NCBI RefSeq assembly: GCF_016428645.1
Contig: NZ_JAELXW010000025.1
Span: 1-43,990, forward strand
Reading direction: 5' to 3'
DNA from: Glycomyces salinus
GTDB taxonomy: Bacteria; Actinomycetota; Actinomycetes; Mycobacteriales; Micromonosporaceae
Length of the DNA stretch: 43,990 nt
Shown here piece after piece: positions 1-8,700 of this stretch. The position numbers were made by a program, and so were the translations under genes. The number at the start of each line of letters is the position of its first letter. Position 1 is the first letter of the stretch. The notes beneath the pieces are model-generated. The model saw only the letters and a list, made by a program, of their open reading frames with translations, ran no database searches and was not told the DNA's origin.

Positions 1-11
1 GCCTCACGAGG

Positions 12-1190
12 TCAGCCGCCGGTTCCCAGCGGGGAGGGCAGGACGCGCACCGGCTCGCCGACGAGCGACCCGATGATCCACTCACCTTCGTGGGGAACGA
101 CGTTCGTGGCCGCCGGGTCGAGCCCCGAGTACCGCTCCGTGATGACGCCGTCCTCGCTCAGGGACAGGACGGAGCCGGTCAGCGGCTCGCCGAGTAGAAC
201 GTCCTCGGGGAGGCGCACGGCGATCTCACGCGCGAGCCGGCTGGGCAGGACGAAATCCTCCAGGACGTCGATGCGTCCGTAGACCGATAGGATCAGGCCG
301 CCCCGCTCGTCGCGGCCGAATCCGTCGGAGATCCCCGGGAGGTCGTCGGCGAGGACGTCGCTGCTTCCGGCCTCGGGCCCGGCGATCCAATGGCGGCTGA
401 TGCGGAATCTGGTCGACTCGCCCACCAGGACGGCGGTCTCTTCGGCGTCGAGCACGACCCCGTTGGGGAAGTAGAGGTCGTCGGAGACGACCTCGGTGTC
501 CTCGGTGGCGGGGTCGTAGGACAGCAGTCGCCCGAGCGGCCGTCCTTCGAGGAAGTCGTAGAGGGAGTACGAGGTCCGCTCCCCGAGAGTGGTGCTGTTG
601 TACTTGCGGTTCGAGTCGGTGAAGTACACGACGCCGTCGGAGGCGATGTCGAGGTCGTTGGCGGCCAGCACCGGCTCGCCGCCGGCGGTGCCGGTCAGCA
701 GCCGCACCTCTCCGCATGGCGAAACGGATTGGAGTCCGAGACCGTGGTTGGCGACGATGAGGTCGCCCGCGGCGTCGAATGCCAATCCGAGGGGCCTGCC
801 GCCCACGTCGGCGTACTCCTCGCTCGCGCCGGTGGCGGGGTCGATGCGGACGATCAGGCCGTCGATCGTTCCGGTGTAGACCATGCCCGTCCGGTCGACC
901 GCGATGTCCTCGGGGCCTGCGAGCGTCTCGGCCGACAGATCGCTCACCGAGGCGCCGATGTCGATGCCCTCGACGTGGTCGGCCCGCTCCGGCGACCAGG
1001 TTCGCGGTTCGAACGGCTCGACCGGCGGCGAAACGATGAGCAGGAACGCGCCGACGGCCACGACCGGCAGGAGGAGCACCGCGGCCGCGGTGCTCGCAAT
1101 GATCTTCCGGGCCCGGCGCCGGGTCTTCGCACCGGTCCGGTGCCGCGCCCGATCCGGCGCGTCCGCGGCCGGACCGTCCGCCTCGCTCAT
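12..1190 (-). CDS. Membrane-anchored SMP-30/strictosidine synthase-like beta-propeller protein
   Basis: A 392-residue protein. Residues 1-30 are basic, followed by one hydrophobic segment (about 31-53), so it is probably a type II membrane protein with its domain outside the cell. The rest reads as a six-bladed propeller of the SMP-30/strictosidine synthase/APMAP group: GPEDIAVDRTG, GLAFDAAGDLIVAN, NDLDIASDGVVYFTDS and the family signature YFPNGVVLD. Relatives are lactonases, arylesterases or lack known activity, so the substrate cannot be named. The ATG overlaps the stop of the upstream membrane protein gene (ATGA), so it is the last gene of a three-gene unit probably controlled from the palindrome near 1971. 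Family assignment is firm; function is open. Confidence 0.85.
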   Translation of the reverse strand: MSEADGPAADAPDRARHRTGAKTRRRARKIIASTAAAVLLLPVVAVGAFLLIVSPPVEPFEPRTWSPERADHVEGIDIGASVSDLSAETLAGPEDIAVDRTGMVYTGTIDGLIVRIDPATGASEEYADVGGRPLGLAFDAAGDLIVANHGLGLQSVSPCGEVRLLTGTAGGEPVLAANDLDIASDGVVYFTDSNRKYNSTTLGERTSYSLYDFLEGRPLGRLLSYDPATEDTEVVSDDLYFPNGVVLDAEETAVLVGESTRFRISRHWIAGPEAGSSDVLADDLPGISDGFGRDERGGLILSVYGRIDVLEDFVLPSRLAREIAVRLPEDVLLGEPLTGSVLSLSEDGVITERYSGLDPAATNVVPHEGEWIIGSLVGEPVRVLPSPLGTGG

Positions 1191-1534
1191 GCCCGCACCT
1201 CACGTTCGGTCGGTCCCGGCCGGGCGAGGGTGATCGCCGCGGCCGCGCATGCCAGGGCCGTGAGGACGGTGAGCAGGCCCTCATCGATCGCTTCGCGCGC
1301 GACGTAGGAGAACACGGCGGTCGTGATGACTCCGGCCGCGAATCCGAAGGAGACGGCGAGGGCGGGGCGGGCGATCCGCCGCGGCAGCACCGCCGAGACC
1401 ACGAGCGCCGCGCACAGGATGAGATCGGGCACGAAGAACAAGTGGTCGAGCCGCCAGTGGTCGGCGGCTATGAGGAGCGCGAAGGTCGGCAGGCTGACGG
1501 CGAAGGCCAGGGCTCGGGCGACGGCGAGGATCAT
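1187..1534 (-). CDS. Small four-helix integral membrane protein
   Basis: 115 residues, almost entirely hydrophobic, with about four predicted membrane segments separated by short charged loops such as DHWRLDH and RRIARP. I do not recognise a named family. The ATG overlaps the stop of the preceding membrane protein (ATGA at 1531-1534), and its own stop overlaps the start of the propeller gene (ATGA at 1187-1190). This tight coupling implies co-translation and probably a joint role of the three products at the membrane. The same frame is open further upstream, but that extension is arginine-rich shadow sequence and overlaps the previous gene. Confidence 0.75.
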   Translation of the reverse strand: MILAVARALAFAVSLPTFALLIAADHWRLDHLFFVPDLILCAALVVSAVLPRRIARPALAVSFGFAAGVITTAVFSYVAREAIDEGLLTVLTALACAAAAITLARPGPTEREVRA

Positions 1535-1941
1535 GCCCGCGCCTCCCGGCGGCCGCCGGCGAACCGGTGCGCCGCCAGCCCGGTCAGGATCACGATGCAC
1601 GTGAGGTCGAATACGGTGCTGAACAGCGCGAGATCGCCTCGCAGCTCGGGATCGGGCAGGATGAGCGCGAGGAAGGTGGCCTTGGTGGTGATCGCGGCGG
1701 CGGCCGCGGCAATCCTGGCCGGCGGGAAGAACGCGGCCCACACCAGTGCGGCGCCGAGCACGAGTTGCAGCATGCCGCGGTGTTGCAGGAGCGCGACCTC
1801 CATCGGCCCGGAGTCGGTGACCTGGTAGGTCACTTCGAGCGCATAGGTGTCGATGAGGGCGAGGGCCGGGGTGGCGGTGATGGCGCCCATGAGGATGAGC
1901 GCGATCCGGATCGTCAGTTCGAGGCGGCGGGGTGGCGGCAT
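1531..1941 (-). CDS. Small integral membrane protein, first gene of three-gene unit
   Basis: 136 residues with about four membrane helices (near residues 9-28, 50-70, 75-95 and 108-128). The layout resembles DoxX-like or other small uncharacterised actinobacterial membrane proteins, but I see no diagnostic motif and leave it unnamed. The ATG lies 10 nt downstream of a 41-bp nested palindrome (1951-1991) and the Shine-Dalgarno is weak (GTGGG). It is the first gene of a unit with the 115-residue membrane protein and the propeller protein, just downstream of a MarR gene on the same strand. MarR control is therefore likely, but this is inference. Confidence 0.75.
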   Translation of the reverse strand: MPPPRRLELTIRIALILMGAITATPALALIDTYALEVTYQVTDSGPMEVALLQHRGMLQLVLGAALVWAAFFPPARIAAAAAAITTKATFLALILPDPELRGDLALFSTVFDLTCIVILTGLAAHRFAGGRREARA

Positions 1942-1950
1942 GGGAGCCCA

Positions 1951-1991
1951 CTTTCGTCAGTAGTCCTGACGATCAGGATAGCTGACGAAAG
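1951..1991. promoter_or_regulatory. Nested 41-bp palindrome, probable MarR operator
   Basis: Outer arms CTTTCGTCAG (1951-1960) and CTGACGAAAG (1982-1991) are perfect inverted repeats. Inner arms TCCTGA (1964-1969) and TCAGGA (1973-1978) share the same centre at 1971. The element sits between the MarR gene end and the start of the membrane protein at 1941. A TATCCT hexamer on the minus strand (1975-1980) is a possible -10 box, so a bound repressor would block transcription of the three-gene unit. A role as MarR terminator is less likely because there is no T-run. Confidence 0.55.
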
Positions 1992-2013
1992 TGATCGGGG
2001 CGAACGGGTTCGT

Positions 2014-2463
2014 TCAGCAGTCGGGTCTGCGCTCGGCGAACAACTCCTTCAGCAGCTCGTTGAGCAGGCGCTGCCGTTCGGCCGACAGGGGCGAGACGAA
2101 CTCGGCCTCGGCCTCGGCCAGCAGAGCGGCCGCCTCGTCGAAGGCCGACCTTCCCTCGTCGGTGGCGACCACCGCCTGCTTGCGGCGGTCGCCGGAGTCG
2201 CTGCGGCGCTCGACCAGACCGAGGTCCTCGAGGCGGTCGACGACGCCGACCATCGTCGTCCGGTCCAGACCGCTCGAGACCACCAGTTCGCGCTGCGAAC
2301 GGCCCCCGGAGTCGACGACGATGCCGAGCACGCGCAGCTCCCTGCCGCGCAGGCCGAGCGGCCGGAGGGTGCGCTCGATGACGCGTCCGGCGCCGATGCC
2401 GAGCCGGTGCAGCAGGAAGCCGGTCGCGTCGCCGAACCTCTCCTCAGAGTTCACGGTGGCCAA
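2014..2463 (-). CDS. MarR-family transcriptional regulator
   Basis: 149 residues with the standard MarR length and fold: dimerisation helices at both ends and a central winged helix. The recognition helix and wing read RTTMVGVVDRLEDLGLVERR followed by SGDRRKQAVVATDEG, the classical DxR wing. The start is TTG with AAGGA about seven bases upstream; an internal GTG at 2454 is possible. The gene begins 2 nt after the stop of the quinone oxidoreductase, so the two are one transcript. Such pairs often respond to electrophiles, phenolics or oxidants. Candidate operators are the palindromes at 1951-1991 and 3455-3474. Family certain; ligand unknown. Confidence 0.9.
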   Translation of the reverse strand: MATVNSEERFGDATGFLLHRLGIGAGRVIERTLRPLGLRGRELRVLGIVVDSGGRSQRELVVSSGLDRTTMVGVVDRLEDLGLVERRSDSGDRRKQAVVATDEGRSAFDEAAALLAEAEAEFVSPLSAERQRLLNELLKELFAERRPDC

Positions 2464-2465
2464 GC

Positions 2466-3443
2466 CTAGTCCTTGGTGAGCACGATCTTGCCGAAGTGGC
2501 CTCCGGCGTCCATGGTGCGGTGGGCGTCGCCCGCCTGGTCGAGGGGCACGCGGGTGGTGGCCACGGGCTTGATCCGGCCCTCGTCGATGACCGGCCAGAC
2601 GTCCGCGAAGACCTCGCCGATGATCTGGCGGCGCTGCTCGATCGGGCGGCTGCGCAGCATGGTGCCGGTGATGCTCTGGCGCTTGGACATCAGGCGGGCC
2701 AGGTCGAGCTCGGCGGTGCGGCCCTTCTGGAGGCCGATGACGGTGAGGCGTCCGTCGACTCCAAGGGCCTTGAGGTTGTCGTCGAGGTAGGCCGCTCCGA
2801 TGTGGTCGAGGACGGCCCTGGCGCCGCCCGCGGCCTGCATCTCGGCGGCGAAGTCGTCCTCACGGTAGTCCAGGACCCGGTCGGCGCCGAGTTCTTCGAG
2901 CCGCTCGGTGGACTCGGCGCGGGCGGTGGTCCAGACTTCGGCGCCGATGAGCTGCTTGGCGTACTGGATCGCGAAGGTGCCGACGCCTCCGGCGCCGCCG
3001 TGGATCAGCACCCTGGGCGCGAAGTCGGCCGTCTTCGGCCCGACGAGGTAGGAGAGGTTGGAGTGGACGGTCGCGGCGGCCTCGGGCAGCGCGGCCGCGT
3101 CGACCAGGTCGACGCCGTCGGGTTTGGGCAGCATCAGTCCGGCGTCGACGGCGACCAGTTCGGCGTAGCCGCCGCCGGGCAGCAGCGCGCACACTTCGGA
3201 GCCGACGAGGCTGGAGTCCTCGTCGCTGCCGACGGCGACGATCGTGCCGGAGACTTCGAGGCCGGGCCAGGCGGGGGCGCCCGGCGGGGGCGGATAGTGG
3301 CCGGCCACCTGGAGCAGGTCGGCGCGGTTGACACCGGCGGCGGCGACTTCTATGAGGACCTGCTCGGGGCTAGGCTCGGGATCGGGCACGTTGTCGGGGA
3401 CCAACTGCCCGTCGGAGACGGTCATGGCAAGCATGAGGGGCAT
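2466..3443 (-). CDS. PIG3-type NAD(P)H quinone oxidoreductase (zinc-free MDR)
   Basis: 325 residues, a medium-chain dehydrogenase/reductase of the quinone oxidoreductase branch. The N-terminal GroES-like domain has AAGVNRADLLQVAGHYPPPP, the mark of the PIG3 group. The Rossmann fold carries LIHGGAGGVGTFAIQYAK near residue 145. Structural and catalytic zinc cysteines are absent, as expected for quinone reductases. It probably reduces quinones or alpha,beta-unsaturated carbonyls with NADPH. It is transcribed with the MarR gene and starts 12 nt after a 20-bp palindrome. The start is ATG at 3443; ATG at 3434 is an alternative. Confidence 0.88.
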   Translation of the reverse strand: MPLMLAMTVSDGQLVPDNVPDPEPSPEQVLIEVAAAGVNRADLLQVAGHYPPPPGAPAWPGLEVSGTIVAVGSDEDSSLVGSEVCALLPGGGYAELVAVDAGLMLPKPDGVDLVDAAALPEAAATVHSNLSYLVGPKTADFAPRVLIHGGAGGVGTFAIQYAKQLIGAEVWTTARAESTERLEELGADRVLDYREDDFAAEMQAAGGARAVLDHIGAAYLDDNLKALGVDGRLTVIGLQKGRTAELDLARLMSKRQSITGTMLRSRPIEQRRQIIGEVFADVWPVIDEGRIKPVATTRVPLDQAGDAHRTMDAGGHFGKIVLTKD

Positions 3444-3454
3444 CCTAGGACAAT

Positions 3455-3474
3455 CTCAAGTGCCCTCACTTGAG
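3455..3474. promoter_or_regulatory. 20-bp palindrome before the quinone reductase-MarR unit
   Basis: CTCAAGTG (3455-3462), spacer CCCT and CACTTGAG (3467-3474) form a perfect 8-bp inverted repeat. It covers the last codons of the ferredoxin-NADP reductase gene and lies just upstream of the oxidoreductase start at 3443. The placement suits an operator for autoregulation by the MarR protein encoded in the same unit. Binding is inferred, not shown. Confidence 0.5.
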
Positions 3475-4433
3475 TGTCCAGGAAAGAGTCGGGCTTCGGG
3501 GTCTATGGTGACCGCGGCGTTGTTGACGGCGGTGGCGGCCTCGCCGAATCCGGTGGCGATGAGCTTGACCTTGCCCGGGTAGGCGGCGATGTCACCGGCG
3601 GCGAACACGCGCGGCAGCGTGGTGGCCATCGTGGAGTCGACCTGGATCGCGCGCTTGTCGATCTTCAGGCCCCAGTCGGTCATCGGCCCCAGGTCGGCGG
3701 TGAAGCCGAGGGCGGCCACGACCGTGTCGGCCGGGAGCCGCCGCGGCCGGTCCTCCCCCTTGACCTCGATGTCGACCTCGGTGACGCGTTCGCCGCCGTG
3801 GAGGCCGGTGACCTGCGCGTTGACGATGATCGGCACCCCGAGCCCGCGGACGCGGTCGATGCTTCCGGGATGGGCGCGGAACTTCTCGCGGCGGTGGACG
3901 AGGGTGACCGAGGCCGCGAGCGGATGCAGGGCCAGGGCCCAGTCGAAGGCCGAGTCGCCGCCGCCGACCACGACCACGTGATGTCCGGTGTGGGCCGCCA
4001 GCTCGGGCACGAAGTAGACCACACCCTCGCCTTCGAAGACGTCGGCGGCCGGGAGCGGCCGGGACGTGAAGCTGCCGATGCCGCCGGTGATGAGCACGGC
4101 GCCGCAGGCGACGCGGGTGCCGTCGTCGAATTCCAGGACCGGTGAGGAGTCGGTGTACTCGAGCTTCTCGGCGCGGCGTCCCAACAGGTACTGAGGTTCG
4201 TACTGGGCGGCCTGGCGCACCAGGTTCTCGACCAGGTCGCGGCCCTTGATCTCGGGGAAGCCGCCCACGTCGAAGATCATCTTCTCCGGGTACATGGCCG
4301 TGACCTGCCCGCCCGGTTCGGGCAGGGCGTCGGCGACCAGGGTCGACAGACCTCGGAACCCGGCGTAGTAGGCCGCGTAGAGCCCCGTGGGGCCGGCTCC
4401 GATGATGGCGAGGTCGACTGTCTTATCGGGCAT
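3456..4433 (-). CDS. Thioredoxin reductase-like ferredoxin/flavodoxin-NADP+ oxidoreductase
   Basis: 325 residues of the TrxR-type ferredoxin-NADP reductase family (YumC/Fnr2 type). The FAD-binding motif IIGAGPTGLYAAYYAG is at residues 10-25, the NADPH-binding motif VVVGGGDSAFDWALAL near 155-170, and the C-terminal FAD motif VFAAGDIAAYPGK near 275-290. The CxxC redox pair of true thioredoxin reductases is missing; only a single Cys is present near residue 109. That argues for electron transfer between NADPH and ferredoxin or flavodoxin. Length matches the family. It ends 12 nt before the oxidoreductase gene, but the palindrome in that gap suggests separate control. Confidence 0.88.
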   Translation of the reverse strand: MPDKTVDLAIIGAGPTGLYAAYYAGFRGLSTLVADALPEPGGQVTAMYPEKMIFDVGGFPEIKGRDLVENLVRQAAQYEPQYLLGRRAEKLEYTDSSPVLEFDDGTRVACGAVLITGGIGSFTSRPLPAADVFEGEGVVYFVPELAAHTGHHVVVVGGGDSAFDWALALHPLAASVTLVHRREKFRAHPGSIDRVRGLGVPIIVNAQVTGLHGGERVTEVDIEVKGEDRPRRLPADTVVAALGFTADLGPMTDWGLKIDKRAIQVDSTMATTLPRVFAAGDIAAYPGKVKLIATGFGEAATAVNNAAVTIDPEARLFPGHSSEGT

Positions 4434-4532
4434 TCGCTGTCACCGACTCCGTTGAGGGATACCTGACCCACATGGTAGCCACAGGTGCGGACGTTCGGGA
4501 GCGGCGCGGATGCTCCCTCGGCGGAACCGCCC

Positions 4533-5672
4533 TCACGCGGACCGGAACGGGCCGGCGACCTCGAAGGTGTAGCCGTCGCTGTTGCGGTCCTGACGGCCGC
4601 GCTGGGACGAGAAGTAGAGTCGGCGACCGGCCGGGTCGAAGGCCGGACCGGTGATCTCCGAGCCCGCGTGGCCGACCACCCGCAGGAACGCCGCTGCGGA
4701 CCGGTCGGGGCCGAGCACGCAGATCTCCATGTTGTCGCCGTCTTCGGCGACGAACAGGTCCCCGGTGTCCTCGGAGACAGTCACGTTGTCGACCCCTCGG
4801 AGCGGGAAGCGCTCCTCATAGAGCTTCTCCAGCCGCTCGTCCTCGGCGTGGTAGGCCCATACCCGGTTGTCGCCCTTGGTGGTGAAGAAGCAGATCCCGT
4901 CCGCGTAGCAGCAGCCCTCGCCGCCGTCGAAGTCCTTCGCGTGCGGCACCTGGTCGCGGGTCTGCTCGCGGCGGGCCAGCGGGTCGGGGACGTCGGCCCA
5001 TTCCAGGCCGGAGCCGTGCTCGGCCAGGACCTGGAGGGTTCCCGAGGACAGGTCGCCCCACGTGTCGGGCACGAACCGGTAGAAGCACCCCTTGGACTTG
5101 TCCTCGGTCAGGTAGACGACCTTCCTGTCGGGGTCGCAGGCGGCGGCCTCGTGCGCGAACCGGCCCATAGCGGGGCGGCGCTCGGCCTCGTCCTCGCCGT
5201 AGGGGTCGGTCTCGTAGACGAAGCCGCGGTCGATCTCCTCGCAGGAGAGCCAGGAGCGCCACGGGGTCGGCCCTCCGGCGCAGTTGCGGCGGGTGCCCTC
5301 CAAGATCGTGTAGGAGTCGACGATCGCCCCGCCGGAGTCGAACCGGATCGCCCCGGCGCCGCCGCCCGGGCCGTCGAGTTCGGAGTTGGAGACGTAGATC
5401 CAGCCGTCTCCGTCGGGGAAGCAGGCCCCGCCGTCGGGGGCGCCGTGCCAGCGGTGGCCGGTCTCGCCGACGGCCTTGCCGGTGCGGGCGACGGCGCGTG
5501 AGGTGAAGCCTTCAGGCAGCCGCAGGCCGTTGTCGTCGGCGGGGAGCATCCGACCGTAGCGGCTGGGCCGGGATTCGGTCGGGACGGCCAGTGACGACCG
5601 GGTCATGGTGAATCCCAGCGCCACCGAGCCGACGCCGATCACCGCTGCGCGGAAGATTTCACGTCGATCCAT
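4533..5672 (-). CDS. PhoX-family (DUF839) exported phosphatase-like protein
   Basis: 379 residues with an N-terminal export signal (MDRREIFRAAVIGVGSVALG), whose RR suggests Tat export, though the second half of the twin-arginine motif is weak. The body is DUF839/PhoX: GGACFPDGDGWIYVSNSE, NCAGGPTPWRSWLSCEE, GRFAHEAAACDP, GCFYRFVP and GEGCCYADGICFFTTKGDNRVWAY. Studied PhoX proteins are iron-calcium alkaline phosphatases; this one is short (characterised PhoX is over 500 residues) and belongs to the small uncharacterised subgroup, so phosphatase activity is uncertain. It is upstream of the ferredoxin reductase on the same strand, with a 99-nt gap holding only a weak GGCGG/CCGCC hairpin. Confidence 0.82.
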   Translation of the reverse strand: MDRREIFRAAVIGVGSVALGFTMTRSSLAVPTESRPSRYGRMLPADDNGLRLPEGFTSRAVARTGKAVGETGHRWHGAPDGGACFPDGDGWIYVSNSELDGPGGGAGAIRFDSGGAIVDSYTILEGTRRNCAGGPTPWRSWLSCEEIDRGFVYETDPYGEDEAERRPAMGRFAHEAAACDPDRKVVYLTEDKSKGCFYRFVPDTWGDLSSGTLQVLAEHGSGLEWADVPDPLARREQTRDQVPHAKDFDGGEGCCYADGICFFTTKGDNRVWAYHAEDERLEKLYEERFPLRGVDNVTVSEDTGDLFVAEDGDNMEICVLGPDRSAAAFLRVVGHAGSEITGPAFDPAGRRLYFSSQRGRQDRNSDGYTFEVAGPFRSA

Positions 5673-5758
5673 CGATGCGTTCCTTTGCCAACGTAGCTGC
5701 AGCTCATGAGTACCACACCGAGGCGCCGAAACGCCGCCACCGTTCCCGGTCCCGGCAT

Positions 5759-8700
5759 CTAGCGGGGCGGGTCCAAGACCGCCAGCGCGGCGCCTGGCGC
5801 GACCTGGCCCCCCGCTTCGGCCAGGACCTTCAGGACCCGGCCCGCCTGCGGCGCGAGCACCGGAGTCTCCATCTTCATCGCCTCCAGCACGAACAGCGTC
5901 TGCCCCGCCTCCACGTCCTGGCCGGGCTCAACGGCGACCTTCCAGACCGCCGCCGCCAGCGGCGACTCGACGACCGCTCCCCCGGGCGGAGCCTCGATCG
6001 CCGAGGCTCCGGCCGCGGGCGGCTCGGCCTGCTGGCGGTCGAACTCGCCCGAGGCCTCCCAGGCGGCCCGCTCGGCGGCGAACGCCGCCGACTGCCGCGA
6101 CTTGAACGCGGCGATCCCGGCCGCCTCCCGGTCCAGGAAGGCGCGGTAGTCGCCGTACCGGAACTCGCCGTCGACGATCTCGGGCGTGAACCGCCCGGCG
6201 GCCGACTCCGCCCGCAGCTCCCCCAGCTCCTCGGAGGAGACCGGATACCAACGGATCCGGTCGAAGAACCGCAGCAGCCACGGCTTGCCCGCCTCGAACG
6301 CGCCCCGCTGCCGGTGGGTGTTCCACACCTGCACCGTCCGGCCCACGAACTGGTAACCGCCGGGCCCCTCCATGCCGTAGACGCACAGGTACGCCCCGCC
6401 GATCCCGACCGCGTTCTGCGGAGTCCAGGTCCGGGCCGGGTTGTACTTGGTCGTCACCAGGCGGTGGCGCGGATCAAGCGGCGTGGCGACCGGAGCGCCG
6501 AGGTAGACGTCTCCGAGCCCGAGCACCATGTACTCGGCGTCGAACACGATCCGACGCACCGCGCCCACATCGTCCAGGCCGTTCATGCGCCGGATGAACT
6601 CGATGTTCCACGGGCACCAGGGCGCGTCGTCGCGCACACCGTTCATGTACCGGTCGATCGCCTCCCTGGTGGACGGGTCGTCCCACGACAGCGGCAACCG
6701 CACCTCGCGGCTGGGCACGACCAGCTCCGCCGTGGACGGCAGGTCCGCCTCGGTCTCCGCCAGGAGGTCGACGACCTCGCGCTGCCCGATGCGGTTCGCG
6801 TCGAAGTGGATCTGGAGGCTCCGCACACCGGGGGTGAGGTCGACCAGGTCCTCGCCGAGACGCGCGTCGACGGCCTCGGCGAGCGCGTGGACGCGCATCC
6901 GCAGCGCCAGGTCGAGGGTGTGAGGGCCGTATTCGACCAGGACGTTGTCGTCGCCGGAGCGCCGGTAGACGGCCTCGGGGCGGTCGTCCCCGGCCGGGAG
7001 CTCGGCGAGGACGGCGGGCACGTCGTCGACCCGCCCGAAGCGCACCGTGTCGCCGGGCCGTAGCTGGCCGAGACGCCAGCGCTCGGATGCGACCACCGTG
7101 GCCGGGCATACGAATCCGCCGAGGCTCGGCCCGTCGGGGCCGAGCAGGACGGGCATGTCGCCGGTGAAGTCGACCGCGCCGATCGCGTAGGCGTTGTCGT
7201 GGATGTTCGAGGGGTGGAGCCCGGCCTCGCCGCCGTCCTCACGGGCCCACCGGGGCCTGGGACCGATCAGGCGCACACCCGTTCGCGCGGAGTTGAAGTG
7301 GACCTCCCAGGCCGCGGAGTAGAACTCGGCCATGTCCTCGGGCGTGAAGAAGTCCGGGGCGGCGTGCGGTCCTTCGACGACCGGCAGCTCCCAGTCGTTG
7401 GAGAACCGGGGCCGCCGCGATTCGGGCACCCGTCCGCGCCATTCGGGTTCGGTTTCACCGACCGGATCGGCCGGGCGCAGCACGTCCGCTGTCCGTAGCG
7501 CCGCGCCGGTGGTTCCCCCGATTTGCCCCAGCGTGAAGGTCGCGGCCGATCCCAGGTATGCCGGGGCGTCCAATCCACCTCGGAACAGCACGTAGGTCCG
7601 CAGGCCGGTCTCCTCGGGCGCGGACACCGACAGCTCCCCCCCGGCCCGGACCGTCACCGCCTCCCATTGCGGCACCGGAGCGCCGTCCACGGTCACCTCG
7701 GCGGGGGCGCCGGTCACGCACACCGTCGTCTCGGCGCCGAACCGCAGCCGCGGCCCCTGGGCGACGCACTCCAGTCCGGGCGCCCCCTCGGGATTGCCCA
7801 GGGCCAGGTTGCCCAGCCGGAAGGAGCGGTCGTCCATCGGGCCGGACGGGGGCAGGCCGACCTGCCAGTACCCCACGCGTCCCGGCCAGTCCTGGATCGT
7901 CGTCTGGGTGCCGCCGGAGAGCACGTCGATGCGCGGGCGCGGATCGGCCACGTCGGCGAGCGTCGCGGTGGTGTGCCGGGCCTCGGTGAAACCCTCGCAG
8001 GCCAGTGCGGCGGCGAGTTGGCCCTGGTTGGTCTCGACGCCCGCGATCTCGAGCTCGGCGAGTGCGCGCGAGGCCGAGTCGATCGCCGCGCGCCGGTCCG
8101 GGCCGTGCGCGATGAGCTTGGCGATCATGGGGTCGTAGTGCGGTCCGATCTCGGTGCCCGGTTCGATCCAGGTGTCGATCCGGATCCGCTCGGGCAGGCG
8201 CAGGTGCGTGACGATGCCGGTGGAGGGCCGGTGGTGCTCGCTGGGGTCTTCGGCGTAGAGGCGGGTCTGGATGGCGTGACCGCTCGGCTCCAGCAAATAC
8301 CTCATCATCGATATATCTTCTTTTGCGAGTCGGATCATCCACTCGACCAGGTCGATGCCGAACACGGCCTCGGTGACCGGGTGCTCCACCTGGAGCCGCG
8401 TATTGACCTCCAGGAACGACACCTCGTCGCGCTCGGTGTCGTAGAGGAACTCCACGGTCCCGGCCGAGCGGTATCCCACCGAGGCGCACAGACGCCTGGC
8501 GGCCTCGTGCATGGACCGCCGCAGGCGCGCGGGGAGGTCCGGCGCCGGGGCCTCCTCGATCACCTTCTGGTTCCGGCGCTGCAGCGAGCAGTCGCGGTCC
8601 CCGATGACGGCGACCTCGCCGCGCCCGTCGCCGAAGACCTGGGCCTCGACGTGCCGGGCGCGCCGAACCTGCCGCTCCAGGAACAGCCCGGCGTGGCCGA

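Noticed and set aside
1535-1951. Longer version of the 115-residue membrane protein
   Set aside because: The extension is an Arg/His/Pro-rich shadow of the neighbouring membrane protein gene.
3456-4433. Thioredoxin reductase
   Set aside because: The redox-active CxxC pair is absent, so the ferredoxin-NADP reductase subgroup is the better call.
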